Below, piece by piece: positions 33,678-43,059 of a stretch of 64,000 bases of DNA. The stretch lies in contig CALUGA010000004.1 of the NCBI GenBank assembly GCA_944320105.1, positions 1 through 64,000 on the forward strand. Reading direction: 5' to 3'. This stretch comes from an uncultured Prevotella sp. (lineage in GTDB: Bacteria > Bacteroidota > Bacteroidia > Bacteroidales > Bacteroidaceae). The position numbers and the translations under genes are program-made. Position 1 is the stretch's first letter, and the number at the start of each line of letters is the position of its first letter. Below the pieces are notes generated by a model, which saw nothing but the letters and a program-made list of their open reading frames with translations, was not told where the DNA came from and did not search any database.

Positions 33678-34679
33678 TTACATTTGCCCTTTGGCTTTTT
33701 TGCCCTTGAAGAGTCGTATGCCCACGGCAACGCAGGCTTGCCACTGTTTGCCCGCCACGGTTACTGCCGAGGCGGCTATGCTTATGCGCCCGAGGCTGAA
33801 CAGTGCGCCGGCCTCGGCCGCCACGCCGCTGTGGGTAAGCCCCTCGTTGAGGGCATAGCCGCCTCCCTCGCTCTCGGCCAGTTGCCAGGCGGTGGCTGTG
33901 CGCCCGTAGCCTGCACCGTAGAAGAGGCTCAGGCCGTGGCCAAGGTAGTGGACGGGGCCGGCCGTTACGGCGAAGTTGGAGTGGCGAGTATGCCCTGTAT
34001 AGTAAGGCATGGGGCCGCCGTCGGCAGTGAGGCCGTCGCGGTTGCACTCCATGCGCGTGTCGCCGGTGCTGCGGAAGTCGGTCTGTGCGTGAACGAACGC
34101 GCCGTGGCGGCGCATGGCTACGGCCATGATGCCCCACGACGGGCCGTGGGCGTGGAAGGCGGCTGTGGCCAGGGCGTGGACTGCCAAGGGCAGCCTTGGG
34201 CGCCTGCGGGCTATTGTTACGGTGTCCACCACGGTCTTGGTGAGCACCACGGTGTCGGGTTTGTCGGGCTTGGCAGGCTGCGGCATGCTTACCGTAAGCT
34301 CGTAGGCCACGTGGCTTTCGAGCGGCGCTGGGAAGCGGTAGTCGCGCAGCACGCCGAGGCTTGGGTGCTTCAGGGTGAGGCTGCGCGAGCCTCTTGGCAG
34401 GTAGAGCCATATTTCGCCCACTTCGTCGCGGCGGCTGACGATGCCCAACGGCGATGAGAAGGCGAAGTCGGGTGTGGCCACCACCTTGACAAGGGCGCAG
34501 GCATCGCCGTTGAGGTCGCGCACGGGGGTGATGAAAGCACTCACGTCGTTGGGCAGTGTGCGGAACGAACCGACCTTGAACTCCTGTGCCGAGGCAGTGG
34601 CGCAGCAGGCGCATAGCGCGGCGATCAGCAGTGCCGCTGCGGCGCGGAGGCGTGGGCGTGGCTTTCTGTTCATGGTCAT
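33678..34679 (-). CDS. secreted protein of unknown function, possible beta-barrel C-terminus
   Basis: A 333-residue protein with a signal peptide (RLRAAAALLIAALCACCATASAQ). The N-terminal half has EFKVGSFRTLPNDVSAFITPVRDLNGDACALVKVV and GEIWLYLPRGSRSLTLKHPSLGVLRDYRFP, a pattern I have seen in Bacteroidales secreted proteins without a known role. The C-terminal half alternates hydrophobic and polar residues and ends IAASAVTVAGKQWQACVAVGIRLFKGKK. The start at 34679 overlaps the stop of the upstream gene (ATGA); an alternative ATG is at 34673. Cell-surface or outer-membrane location is likely. Confidence 0.65.
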   Translation of the reverse strand: MTMNRKPRPRLRAAAALLIAALCACCATASAQEFKVGSFRTLPNDVSAFITPVRDLNGDACALVKVVATPDFAFSSPLGIVSRRDEVGEIWLYLPRGSRSLTLKHPSLGVLRDYRFPAPLESHVAYELTVSMPQPAKPDKPDTVVLTKTVVDTVTIARRRPRLPLAVHALATAAFHAHGPSWGIMAVAMRRHGAFVHAQTDFRSTGDTRMECNRDGLTADGGPMPYYTGHTRHSNFAVTAGPVHYLGHGLSLFYGAGYGRTATAWQLAESEGGGYALNEGLTHSGVAAEAGALFSLGRISIAASAVTVAGKQWQACVAVGIRLFKGKKAKGQM

Positions 34680-35707
34680 TGCAGGTTGAAGTCGGTTATG
34701 CTTATTACGTCGGAGGCATTGCCCACCGATGCTGCGGGCTGCCATGTGCGCACGTGGATGAGCGGCATGGCCGGGTTGCGGAAGTCCCAAAGCAGGAAGA
34801 GATAGCCGTCGTCGGCATATCTGTCGCTGCGGTAACGCTGGCGCAGGCTTACTCCGTAGATGCCGTCAACGGTGGGGTGGCGCATGATGCGGAAGTCGCT
34901 GAAACGCACGTTTATCACCTTGTTGGCGGCAAACACGCGTTCGAGGCGGGTAAGGTAGTCGTGCTTGGTGTGCAGGTAGTAGTCTATGCGCTTGTCGGCG
35001 GGCGCGGCTCCGGCCTTGCCGTCGGCCTGCCGGGCCACGTTGCCCACGATTATCAGCGCGTGGTCGCTGAACACCTGGCGCAGGAAGTCTATGTCCTTGG
35101 TGTCGTAGGCCGACCTGAAGTGCTCGCAGTAGTTCAGTATTGTGTGCCTGCGCTTAGCATCGTTTTCGGCCAGCTTGCCCGAGAGCACTTTGGCGGCCTC
35201 GGCGTAGAAGGGGTTGCTGCGGGCCATGGCGCGCAGGTCTGCGGCAGGTACGGGCTGCCCCTGGCCTTGCTGCCGGTGGCCATCGGCGGGCTTTTGCTCG
35301 CCTTCAGCCACTTTCGGGACGGCTATGTCGCTCCCGGTAGCCTGTTCGCGGGGCTTTGGGGAGCGTTGCCCGGCAGAGGTGAAAGTGATGGTTCCGTGGC
35401 TGTCGATGAAGCCTTCGCGGCCTGTTGCCTTCTCGCGGAAGCGCAGGCGGCCTTCCATGAAGCGCACGTCGAGCAGGCAGCCGCGCAGTGGTATGTTGAA
35501 GAGCAGCCGCCCCTTGGCGTCCACCACGGCATGGTATGCACCGCCCTGCCCGTCGGCCATGGCCACAAGTTCAAGGCCCTCGTGGAGCCCGTAGCGGCGC
35601 ACGGTGCGGTCGGAAAGCAAGTCGGGGGCGGGCATCAGCCTCAAGGCCAACGCCACGCCCCCGAGTATCAGGGTGGCAATCAGTGATATGTAGAGTGCCT
35701 TTGTCAT
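34676..35707 (-). CDS. membrane-anchored protein with NTF2-like domain
   Basis: A 343-residue protein with an N-terminal membrane anchor (ALYISLIATLILGGVALALRL). Residues about 30-110 form a beta-rich region (AYHAVVDAKGRLLFNIPLRGCLLDVRFMEGRLRF, GREGFIDSHGTITF). After a low-complexity linker, residues about 175-335 look like an NTF2-like fold (ILNYCEHFRSAYDTKDIDFLRQVFSDHALIIVG ... GYLFLLWDFRNPAMPLIHVRTWQP). No enzymatic motif. Translationally coupled to the next gene and likely the first gene of the five-gene run ending with the kinase. Confidence 0.65.
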   Translation of the reverse strand: MTKALYISLIATLILGGVALALRLMPAPDLLSDRTVRRYGLHEGLELVAMADGQGGAYHAVVDAKGRLLFNIPLRGCLLDVRFMEGRLRFREKATGREGFIDSHGTITFTSAGQRSPKPREQATGSDIAVPKVAEGEQKPADGHRQQGQGQPVPAADLRAMARSNPFYAEAAKVLSGKLAENDAKRRHTILNYCEHFRSAYDTKDIDFLRQVFSDHALIIVGNVARQADGKAGAAPADKRIDYYLHTKHDYLTRLERVFAANKVINVRFSDFRIMRHPTVDGIYGVSLRQRYRSDRYADDGYLFLLWDFRNPAMPLIHVRTWQPAASVGNASDVISITDFNLQ

Positions 35708-35729
35708 AGTAGTGCAGGGCAGGGGCAGG

Positions 35730-36629
35730 TCATTGCCACCCCTGTATTTCGCCTCCTATCTCTATTTTCACCTTGTCGGGGTTGTCGGAGATGACGAGGT
35801 TGACAAGGTGCTCAGTGCCGGGCTTGAACTGGAACGTGCTCTCGTAGATGTACGACACGCCTTTCATTATGACCTCTATGAGCGGCATGCGGGTGTCAAT
35901 TCGCTGCGGCACGATGATGGCCGAGTAGATGTGGTTGCCCTGGGGGCGGCCCTTGATGGTGGCGCGGGTGCCGTAGGTGTAGCGTGTGGCGACTCCGGCA
36001 CTCAGGTCTATGGTGGCGGTTGGAACGGTGTTGTGAACGTAGACGGAGGCATCGGTTGGCATTTCGCCCTCAAAGTCCTCGCCCTTTACGAGGCGGATGG
36101 TGAGCTTGCTAAGGATGTGGCGGAACGTAAGCCGTATCGGCGAGCTGCCGGCGCTCACCCCGGATGCCCGCGCGTAGAGCAGGTCGCTGGCCTCGTAGCC
36201 GTCCATCTGCGTTCCTGCGGCTGTGCTTCCTTGGTCGAGGCTTACGCTGAACGGCAGGTTCTCAATGGAGCTTATGGGGCGTTTGTATGGGTAGTATGCG
36301 TAGGCGTTGTATGTGCCTTCGTCCCAATAGAGCGTGCGGTTGGCCGCCCACGTACCGGCGGCGAGGCAGAGCGGCTCGTTGTTAACGAGGTTGCCGCCTA
36401 TCTCCAAAGGCGCGTCCTCTGCGGCAACGAACAGCCCTATGCTGTCGCCCTCGTCGAAGCCGGTGTCAGAGGCGCGTGTTTCGGCCGGGTGGGTGACGGC
36501 AAACGTCATTGGCGTGTGGCGCGCATCGGTGGGCGCAAGGGCTGCTGCCTCAGTGCCGTCGTATTGCGAGCAGGCTGTGGTCATGGCCAAGGCCAGTGCA
36601 AGACTTGCATATAATATGACGTGTTTCAT
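35730..36629 (-). CDS. fimbrillin-family lipoprotein
   Basis: A 299-residue lipoprotein of the Mfa-like/FimA-like fimbrillin superfamily. Lipobox LAMTTACSQYD near residue 20, then the typical FDEGDSIGLFV, WAANRTLYWDEGTYNAYAYYPY, FSVSLDQGST, GYEASDLLYARA and IRLTFRHILSKLTIRLVKG run, and a late NHIYSAIIVPQ strand. Length fits a single fimbrillin subunit. It is the third of three leftward fimbrillin-type genes; these may be shaft, adaptor and tip subunits, but roles cannot be assigned from sequence. It begins 22 bases beyond the end of the next operon's first gene, so transcription may run on. Confidence 0.85.
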   Translation of the reverse strand: MKHVILYASLALALAMTTACSQYDGTEAAALAPTDARHTPMTFAVTHPAETRASDTGFDEGDSIGLFVAAEDAPLEIGGNLVNNEPLCLAAGTWAANRTLYWDEGTYNAYAYYPYKRPISSIENLPFSVSLDQGSTAAGTQMDGYEASDLLYARASGVSAGSSPIRLTFRHILSKLTIRLVKGEDFEGEMPTDASVYVHNTVPTATIDLSAGVATRYTYGTRATIKGRPQGNHIYSAIIVPQRIDTRMPLIEVIMKGVSYIYESTFQFKPGTEHLVNLVISDNPDKVKIEIGGEIQGWQ

Positions 36630-36782
36630 AATCCTTTGCTGTTTGTTGGTCGTTGTTTTGTTGGGCCTTTTGGCTTATAAGGCTTATAGGAGTTATGGGA
36701 GTTATAGGGCTTATAGGAGGCTTGGAGCCTCGCTATGGCCCGCTGCATCCTCCCAACCGGGGATTGGGGAGGGGCTTCTTCT

Positions 36783-39700
36783 TCATTTCAGCGGGCTTCC
36801 CTTGTGGATGCGCGGCGGCATCTGGTGCTTGCGCGTGAGGCGGTTGTCCATGTCTGCGCCCCGTGTCGCTGCACTTGCGTCGCGCTTGTCGTTGCGTACG
36901 AACTCCTCGAACGAGTATTCCTCGCCTGCGTAACGCTTTATTCGCCTTACGATGCTCTCGCGGCTGATGGTGCTGTAATAAGGTATGTCGTTGTTCATGC
37001 AGGAGTTTTGCTCCGAGCGGAACACCCCACGGTTGTGCATGAAGCCGCCTTCGAAGATGTCAACGATGTCGCTGTAGCGGTCGTCGAAGATGAGATGGCT
37101 CCACGGCACCTCGTGCATCTTGCCCGTGAGCGAAAGGTTGTCGTACCAGCCCAGGGCCTTGGCCCAGTTGAATTCAAGCACGTGGCCGCAGCAGGAGCAT
37201 CCGCAGAAGTCGATGAACTCGTTATGGTAGATGTATTCATCGCCCAATTTGCCGAAGCCGTGGCCGCCCGCCTCGTGCTGTATTACGCCGCGCGAGTCGA
37301 GCGGATAGCCGTAGGTGCTTTGCGGACAGAAGGCTATGGCCGAGCCGTCCTCCCACATCTGACAGATGCCGCCGTAGTCGGTGCTGTTTGGCACGATGAT
37401 TATCAGCGTCTGGTTGAGGTTGCCGCGAGTTACGGTGGGGGCGTTCAAGGCATATTCGAATATCGCATCGTAGTCGGCCTTGAGGCCAACGCCGCCGGTG
37501 AACGTGGTGTTGAAGCGGTTGTAGCGGATGGAGTTGACCGTCCCGACGCCCGTTTCCGTTGACAGGGGGAAAGCTGTGTAGACGTTGAAGTAGTCGCGGT
37601 AGGTTGTGTACGGCTCTATGCCGAAGAAGTATTCCACCTGCTGCTTGATGTCCGTGAGGTAGTCGCCGTCGGATATTTCCTTTGCGTCGAAGCCGTCGCC
37701 GAGTATCACTATGTTGATGCCGCCGTTGTTTCCGCGCGTCGCCTTTTGCAGCGTGAGCCACTCGTCCTCGCCGTGCTCGTAGTCATACTGAGTCACGGTA
37801 CATCTGTGCGTGTACTCTTCGCCCTTCAGCTTAAACACTATCTCGCCCGTGCGGTCGGCCGAGCCTTTGGCCATTTCCTTTATGGTAAGCGTCACTTCGG
37901 CCTTGTTGCCGCCGCTGGTCTGCGACAGTTCGCACCAGTCGGGCAAGCTCTCCACCTCCCATTCTCCCTCGGCGTCGACCACGAGCGTCTGCTTGTGCTC
38001 GGTGTTCAGGGCGCAGGCCACAGACGGGCGGCACACCAATTCGTGGTGGGCGGCTATGCGCTTGAAGTCTTTCCACCCCACGGCTGCTTGGTATTGCGGT
38101 ATGGCCGACTCCGGCACTTCGAGCGTGAAGTTGTCCTTTGCCACGCCGTCGAAGGCTTCGGGGCGCACGTATGGCGGTGTTTCTCCCTTGCATATTATGC
38201 TCCCTATGCCGTAGCAGTTGCGGAAAGCACCACCCCGTATGGTCTCGATACTGGCGGGTATCACCACTCCTTCGATGCTTGTGCATTCGTTGAATGCACT
38301 CGAACCGATTGTCTGCGTACCCTCAGGGAATTCTATGATGCCCGAGAGCCGCCAGTTGTTCGAGAAAACTTGGTCGTCGATGTTCACCAGCTCTTTGGGC
38401 AGTACGAGGTTTCCGGAGAAATCGCATCCATAGAACGCTTTCTTGCTGAGCACCACAAGGTTCTTTGGCAGGGTCAGCTCGCCCTTTAGCGGCGTGCTTT
38501 CGAACGCGCTTTCGCCTATTGAGGTGATGCCATCATGGAGTGTAAGCGTACCATCGAAGCCGCAGTTTTGGAATGTGTTATCCTTTATTTCGGTTATCCC
38601 TTGTGGAATGCTGAGGCTTCCGCTTAAGTTCTTGCAGTTCCAAAATGCTCCGCCTTTGAGGGTGGTAAGCTTCTCCGGCAGTCGCAGTTCGCCGTATAGG
38701 TGGTCGCAATCCATGAATGCATTCTCTCCGATGTATTCCACGTTGTTGGGCAACGTCAGTTCGCAGGTGAAGCCGCAATTGTCGAATGCGCCTCCATACC
38801 AGTACTTGTCCCATCCGTTGCCGATGCGCTTTAGCGTGGATGGCAGCGAAAGCGAGCCTGTGATGGAACTACAGTCAACGAAAGCTCCGGCCATGATGTC
38901 GGTCACTCCCTCCGGGATGACGAGCGAGCCGGTTATGTTCTTGCAGCCTTCGAACGCCCCAACTTCGATTATCTTCAGTGTGTCGGGAAGGATGAGGCGC
39001 AGCAATGATGTCTTGCCGGCCATGGCTCCCTCGGGTATTATGTCCGCCTCGTAAGTGCGTGGTTGACAAGATCCGTTGCCGTAATAAAGCTTCTTGTCCG
39101 TCTTGTCTATCCTGGCTTCCTTTAGGTTCAGCGACTGTAGCATTTCCATCTCGTCGCGCATGAAGTAGAAGTCCTCGCCGTTTATCCTCCCGGTTATCTT
39201 CAAGTTCCTCACCTGCGTGTAGTCCTTGTTGGCTGCGGTGATGGAGTCCTTCAGGTGGCCTGGCGTGGAATGGATGATGACATACTCGCGGGCGTCGGCA
39301 TCGTGGCTCACGAGGTCGTTCTCCCAGGGCGTTATGCTCTCGCTGATTAGGGTGAGTGCGTATTGCCCGGTCACGTCTTTCTTGTCTACGCGGATGGTGA
39401 AGTTGTTCATCTTCCCGGCTGCGTAGGTGAACGGCTCTTGCCTTGAAAACTTGTAAGGCACGCCGCCTACCGTGATGCTGAACAGCGCGGTGCCTGCCGC
39501 TACGGTTTGCGGCACCACTATTGTGCGCCATTCATTGCCTGTGTTGCTGGGTATGGTGGAAGTCTTTTCAACATCCCCCGTGGCTGTTGCCACGCCGGTT
39601 GCAAGGTTGATGGTGGCCTCGCGGATTAGGTTTGTGGTCAATACAGTTTTCTCGGTCTGCGCCCATTCGCCGTCGGCGAAGCCGCTGCCCTCCACGAGCC

Positions 39701-40313
39701 TGACGCGTGCGCAGGCCATGCGGTGCTGCATTGGCAGGCGTATGATGCTTGTCGTTGGTGCCACGTTTCCCACCTTGCCCCACAGGAAGTCGCTCGCCTC
39801 ATAGCCTCCCATGCCGTTTTCGTCGGTGGTGGTACTTTGGTCGCGCTGCACAGTGAACGCGTAAGCCTCTATGCTTTCGGGTGAGCCGAACGGATAGTAG
39901 CCGTAAACGTCGATGTGGGTGTGCTTGTCTTTCCAATAAAGGTCGTATGCCGAGTTCCACTCGTATGCTTGTTCGTCGAACGTGTGGCGCACGTTGTCGC
40001 CTCGGTTGCCGCTCAGTTGGAGCGTGCCGGGCGTTTTGCCGTTGTAGTCAACGATGTAGACGCCCATCACGTCGCCGTCGCAGAAGCCGTTGTCGTTCAC
40101 CCTCGTGACGGCGAGCTGTTCTATCTCGCCGGTCAGCCTTATGGGGCCTGCGGAGCCGTCGGGCCGCTGCGAGTTGAATATGTCGTCAGAGCATGCTCCC
40201 AGCATGACCGCCACGGCGAGCAGGCTTGCCGCCATGCGCCATCCTCCTTGCGTCAGGCAGCGGGCTTTGGCGGTACGCAGGGCATTGCATATCTTATATA
40301 AATAATGTGTCAT
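36783..40313 (-). CDS. fimbrillin-LRR-BACON-M64 peptidase fusion lipoprotein
   Basis: A 1176-residue lipoprotein (lipobox AVAVMLGACSDD near residue 41). Domains in order: a fimbrillin-like region, about 55-345 (FCDGDVMGVYIVDYNG, YDLYWKDKHTHIDVYGYYPFG, YEASDFLWGK); BspA LRR_5 repeats, about 420-740 (VGAFEGCKNITGSLVIPEGV, SIGESAFESTPLKGELTLPK); a BACON-like module, about 755-845 (WEVESLPDWCELSQTSGG); and an M64 zinc peptidase, about 850-1110, with INIVILGDGFD and the metal site HEAGGHGFGKLGDE. M64 is the family of the Clostridium ramosum IgA protease. Zn ligands are intact, so activity is plausible; the substrate is unknown. A shorter start at 40235 is possible. Second gene in the fimbrillin operon. 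Confidence 0.88.
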   Translation of the reverse strand: MTHYLYKICNALRTAKARCLTQGGWRMAASLLAVAVMLGACSDDIFNSQRPDGSAGPIRLTGEIEQLAVTRVNDNGFCDGDVMGVYIVDYNGKTPGTLQLSGNRGDNVRHTFDEQAYEWNSAYDLYWKDKHTHIDVYGYYPFGSPESIEAYAFTVQRDQSTTTDENGMGGYEASDFLWGKVGNVAPTTSIIRLPMQHRMACARVRLVEGSGFADGEWAQTEKTVLTTNLIREATINLATGVATATGDVEKTSTIPSNTGNEWRTIVVPQTVAAGTALFSITVGGVPYKFSRQEPFTYAAGKMNNFTIRVDKKDVTGQYALTLISESITPWENDLVSHDADAREYVIIHSTPGHLKDSITAANKDYTQVRNLKITGRINGEDFYFMRDEMEMLQSLNLKEARIDKTDKKLYYGNGSCQPRTYEADIIPEGAMAGKTSLLRLILPDTLKIIEVGAFEGCKNITGSLVIPEGVTDIMAGAFVDCSSITGSLSLPSTLKRIGNGWDKYWYGGAFDNCGFTCELTLPNNVEYIGENAFMDCDHLYGELRLPEKLTTLKGGAFWNCKNLSGSLSIPQGITEIKDNTFQNCGFDGTLTLHDGITSIGESAFESTPLKGELTLPKNLVVLSKKAFYGCDFSGNLVLPKELVNIDDQVFSNNWRLSGIIEFPEGTQTIGSSAFNECTSIEGVVIPASIETIRGGAFRNCYGIGSIICKGETPPYVRPEAFDGVAKDNFTLEVPESAIPQYQAAVGWKDFKRIAAHHELVCRPSVACALNTEHKQTLVVDAEGEWEVESLPDWCELSQTSGGNKAEVTLTIKEMAKGSADRTGEIVFKLKGEEYTHRCTVTQYDYEHGEDEWLTLQKATRGNNGGINIVILGDGFDAKEISDGDYLTDIKQQVEYFFGIEPYTTYRDYFNVYTAFPLSTETGVGTVNSIRYNRFNTTFTGGVGLKADYDAIFEYALNAPTVTRGNLNQTLIIIVPNSTDYGGICQMWEDGSAIAFCPQSTYGYPLDSRGVIQHEAGGHGFGKLGDEYIYHNEFIDFCGCSCCGHVLEFNWAKALGWYDNLSLTGKMHEVPWSHLIFDDRYSDIVDIFEGGFMHNRGVFRSEQNSCMNNDIPYYSTISRESIVRRIKRYAGEEYSFEEFVRNDKRDASAATRGADMDNRLTRKHQMPPRIHKGSPLK

Positions 40314-40404
40314 TCCAGATGCATTGATGTTTATGGTCTATCTTTTGTATCCTGTTTGGGAGCTTTCATGCCGGGTGGCTTGTGGCTTGCCGGCGATTGC
40401 TAGC

Positions 40405-41328
40405 CTATTCGGCCACGCCCCCGTAGTCTTCCCCGTCTTCATCCCAGTCGTCAATTCCAACGTTGATGCCGTCGCCCACCTTGTTCAGCGTTATGGTGCT
40501 GCGGTAGCGCTTTCCGCTCTCGAAGTTGATGGTGCGGGCGAGGTTGAAGTCGCGTCCGTCGGCAGTTACGGTTATGATGTTGTCTGCCGCCACTTCCTGC
40601 GGGGCTATTATGGCCTTGTATGTAAGGTCGCCGATGCGCAGCGGGATTATTGTTGTAGGCTCTCCGGCTGCCGTTGCCGTGGCGGCGGTGATGCTTACCG
40701 TGGCGTTGGGCCTCACGTTGTTTATCCTTACCTTTACGTCGGAGGCGGCCAACTTGTCGGCGGTGAGTCCATCGCCGGGTACGAGCGTGATTACGAGTTG
40801 GCTCATGATGTGCTTTGCCACAATGTATACGGGCTTGTCAGAGGGCGTTACGTCGGTGGCCACGCCGGTCAGGACGTCTGCCTCATTGTAGGCCTGCTTG
40901 GTGCTTTGGTCTGTGTCCAGGCTGAAGGTCACAGCCTCCACGTTGCTTATCTCTGGCTTGTGGGGGTGGTATATGTAGAAGTCTGCGTGGGTGGTGTGGT
41001 CTTGCCAGAATATAGGCGATGCGGTAATCCAGCTGGTGCCGAGCTGGCACAGCATGTTGTCTACGTAGTTGCCGCTTGGCGCAAGCTCCTGCTGCGAGCC
41101 GTCGGCCTTACGGTTCACCACGTATAAGCCAATCTTGTCGCCGACTTCAAAGTATGTGTCGGCCACGCGTGAGTCGCTTATCTGCGCCACCGCAGTGCTT
41201 ATGCTTATGGGCAAGCGCTCTGGTTGGCCCGGCCCGGTGTCAGTCTGCCCGCTGTCGTTGCCGCACGAGCTGGTTAGCAGCGTGGCAGCGGCTGCGAGCG
41301 TGGTGGTTAGGATATGCTTGATGTTCAT
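40405..41328 (-). CDS. fimbrillin-family lipoprotein, first gene of operon
   Basis: A 307-residue lipoprotein with lipobox LLTSSCGNDSG near residue 22. Fimbrillin pattern: ISISTAVAQISDSRVADTYFEVGDKIGLYVVNRK, SPIFWQDHTTHADFYIYHPHKP, FSLDTDQSTKQAYNEADVLTG, AKHIMSQLVITLVPGDG and a late TYKAIIAPQEV strand. It is 92 bases upstream of the M64 fusion and has the best promoter of the block at 41436-41466, so it probably leads a fimbrial operon running to 35730 or further. Confidence 0.85.
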   Translation of the reverse strand: MNIKHILTTTLAAAATLLTSSCGNDSGQTDTGPGQPERLPISISTAVAQISDSRVADTYFEVGDKIGLYVVNRKADGSQQELAPSGNYVDNMLCQLGTSWITASPIFWQDHTTHADFYIYHPHKPEISNVEAVTFSLDTDQSTKQAYNEADVLTGVATDVTPSDKPVYIVAKHIMSQLVITLVPGDGLTADKLAASDVKVRINNVRPNATVSITAATATAAGEPTTIIPLRIGDLTYKAIIAPQEVAADNIITVTADGRDFNLARTINFESGKRYRSTITLNKVGDGINVGIDDWDEDGEDYGGVAE

Positions 41329-41435
41329 TTGTCAGTCAGCTTGAGATGGATTCCTTCCCGGTTTTCGCTATATTGTGCCGGTGAGTGCGCAAGCCTTGCA
41401 GTTTGTAGTGGTGCGCCGCAGGCACAAACCAAATG

Positions 41436-41466
41436 CAAAGGTAATGGAAAAAGAAATAAAAAACAA
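41436..41466 (-). promoter_or_regulatory. promoter of fimbrillin operon
   Basis: Minus strand: TTGT (41463-41466), 19-base spacer, TACCTTTG (41436-41443). Transcription would start near 41429, about 100 bases upstream of the first fimbrillin gene. Confidence 0.72.
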
Positions 41467-41615
41467 GTTCACGATGGTTCACACCGCTAAAAAGTGCGTT
41501 GGGCAGCCCCTTGGGTGCAGGCCCGGCCATAGCCGAAAATCGGTGGCGGGCTGCCTGCGCCGCGCTTGGCGCCCGGCAGCGGCAGCCCGCCACTTGTTTT
41601 GCTTGCGGCGATGGC

Positions 41616-42968
41616 TCAGCGCCAATGCCCCTTCATCCACTCCATGGCCTCGTCGTTGGTCTCGGGGAAACGCCAGTGGCCGCTGGTGGGCGTCACGGCG
41701 AGCTTCTTCGGGGCGGTGATGACGTTGAAAGTGCCGTAAGTGGACGTTGGCGAGCAGGTGTCGTCGTTGTAGCCGAAAGAGAAGAACACCGGGCAGCGGA
41801 GCCTGCGGGCGAAGTTCACCACATCGTAGTATTGCAGCGTTTCGGCAGCTCCGTCGGCTTCATCCCTCTTCTGGAAGTACTTTGGCCAGCCTCCGGCCCG
41901 GCCGTGCTTGAAGCCGGTGAGGTCGCACAGGGCGGGGTAGAAGGGTGAGCAGAACGTAACCTTGGGGTTGAGCGCGGCCGTTACTATGGTGAGCGCGCCG
42001 CCCTGGCTGCCGCCGGTCACGCCCACGTTCTTGCCGTCCCACTCGGGCAGCGAGCACAGGAAGTCGATGCAGCGCGAGCATCCGGCGTATACGCTGCGGT
42101 AATAGAACGAGTCCTTGTCCTCAATGCCGCGCCGCTCGTACTTGTCGGCCACGCGGCGCGCCGAGGCGTACAGGTCGTCGCTAAGCTCGGGGTTGCAGCC
42201 GCTGTGGATGCAGATGTTGAGGTAGATGTAGCCCTGCTCGCTGTAATATGTGCTGAAGTCTATCTTCTTTGCCCCTGCCCCGGGCGGGCAGAAGAGCACC
42301 GGATACTTGCCCTTGGCCCTTGGCTTGGTGAGGTAGCCGTACATATTGCGCCCGCCGGGGCCTACGTTGAGCTTTACGAGGAAGGCCTCCACGCTCTCCG
42401 TTGAGCGGTTTGGCAACGGCGTTATCTCGGGGTTGAGGTCGGTGCCGGCGGCCTCTTTCAGGGCTTTCTGCCAGAAGCGGTCGAAGTCCTTGGGGTTGGT
42501 GGTAAGTGGCTTTATCCGTTCCGGGCTGAAGGCCAGCTTCACGAGGTCCTTGTACTGCTTGCCGTAGACGGTGAAGCGCAGGCTGCAGGCCCTGAAGCCC
42601 GGCTCGCTGCGCGTGCCAACGGGGATTACAGCCTTGCCGTTGACGAATGCAACAGAGTCGTCCTTGGCGGGCAAGAACATCTCGTCGCCCGCACGGAAGT
42701 ACACCTTCACGCCGTTGAGTGCCTGCCCGCCCTTGTATGCCTCGATGGTGATTGTGGCCTCTTCGCCCGTGGCGTAGTTGCGGTCGGCGTGGTTGGCCGT
42801 TACGAGGTATTCTACATACTGGCGCCTGGGCTTTGAGAACTGCGCCTGGGCCGGGATGCTTGCGAGCAGCAGCAGGAGGGCTAAGGCAAGCCCCCCGGCA
42901 GCCCGCCCCAATGCCAGTGAGGCCCTGTGCAGCATGGTTGAAGATGTTTTTTGTAGTTTGTTTTGCAT
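41616..42968 (-). CDS. CE7-family acetyl xylan esterase, secreted
   Basis: A 450-residue secreted alpha/beta hydrolase of the acetyl xylan esterase/cephalosporin-C deacetylase family. A long signal peptide (ALGRAAGGLALALLLLLASIPAQAQ) is followed by a beta-rich N-terminal module of about 110 residues, then the hydrolase: PVLFCPPGAG, the nucleophile elbow VTGGSQGGALTIVTAAL, Asp in FGYNDDTCSPTSTYG and His in TPTSGHWRFPETND. Removes acetyl groups from plant-polysaccharide fragments. Single leftward gene; a pectinesterase lies 4.5 kb away. Confidence 0.9.
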   Translation of the reverse strand: MQNKLQKTSSTMLHRASLALGRAAGGLALALLLLLASIPAQAQFSKPRRQYVEYLVTANHADRNYATGEEATITIEAYKGGQALNGVKVYFRAGDEMFLPAKDDSVAFVNGKAVIPVGTRSEPGFRACSLRFTVYGKQYKDLVKLAFSPERIKPLTTNPKDFDRFWQKALKEAAGTDLNPEITPLPNRSTESVEAFLVKLNVGPGGRNMYGYLTKPRAKGKYPVLFCPPGAGAKKIDFSTYYSEQGYIYLNICIHSGCNPELSDDLYASARRVADKYERRGIEDKDSFYYRSVYAGCSRCIDFLCSLPEWDGKNVGVTGGSQGGALTIVTAALNPKVTFCSPFYPALCDLTGFKHGRAGGWPKYFQKRDEADGAAETLQYYDVVNFARRLRCPVFFSFGYNDDTCSPTSTYGTFNVITAPKKLAVTPTSGHWRFPETNDEAMEWMKGHWR

Positions 42969-43059
42969 TTTATTGTAGCTTTTGGTTTTTGTTATGCTTG
43001 GTTGGGGGGTAGGGTTTGTATGGCAGATGTGAATTATAGGCCATATAGTGAGGTGCCTG

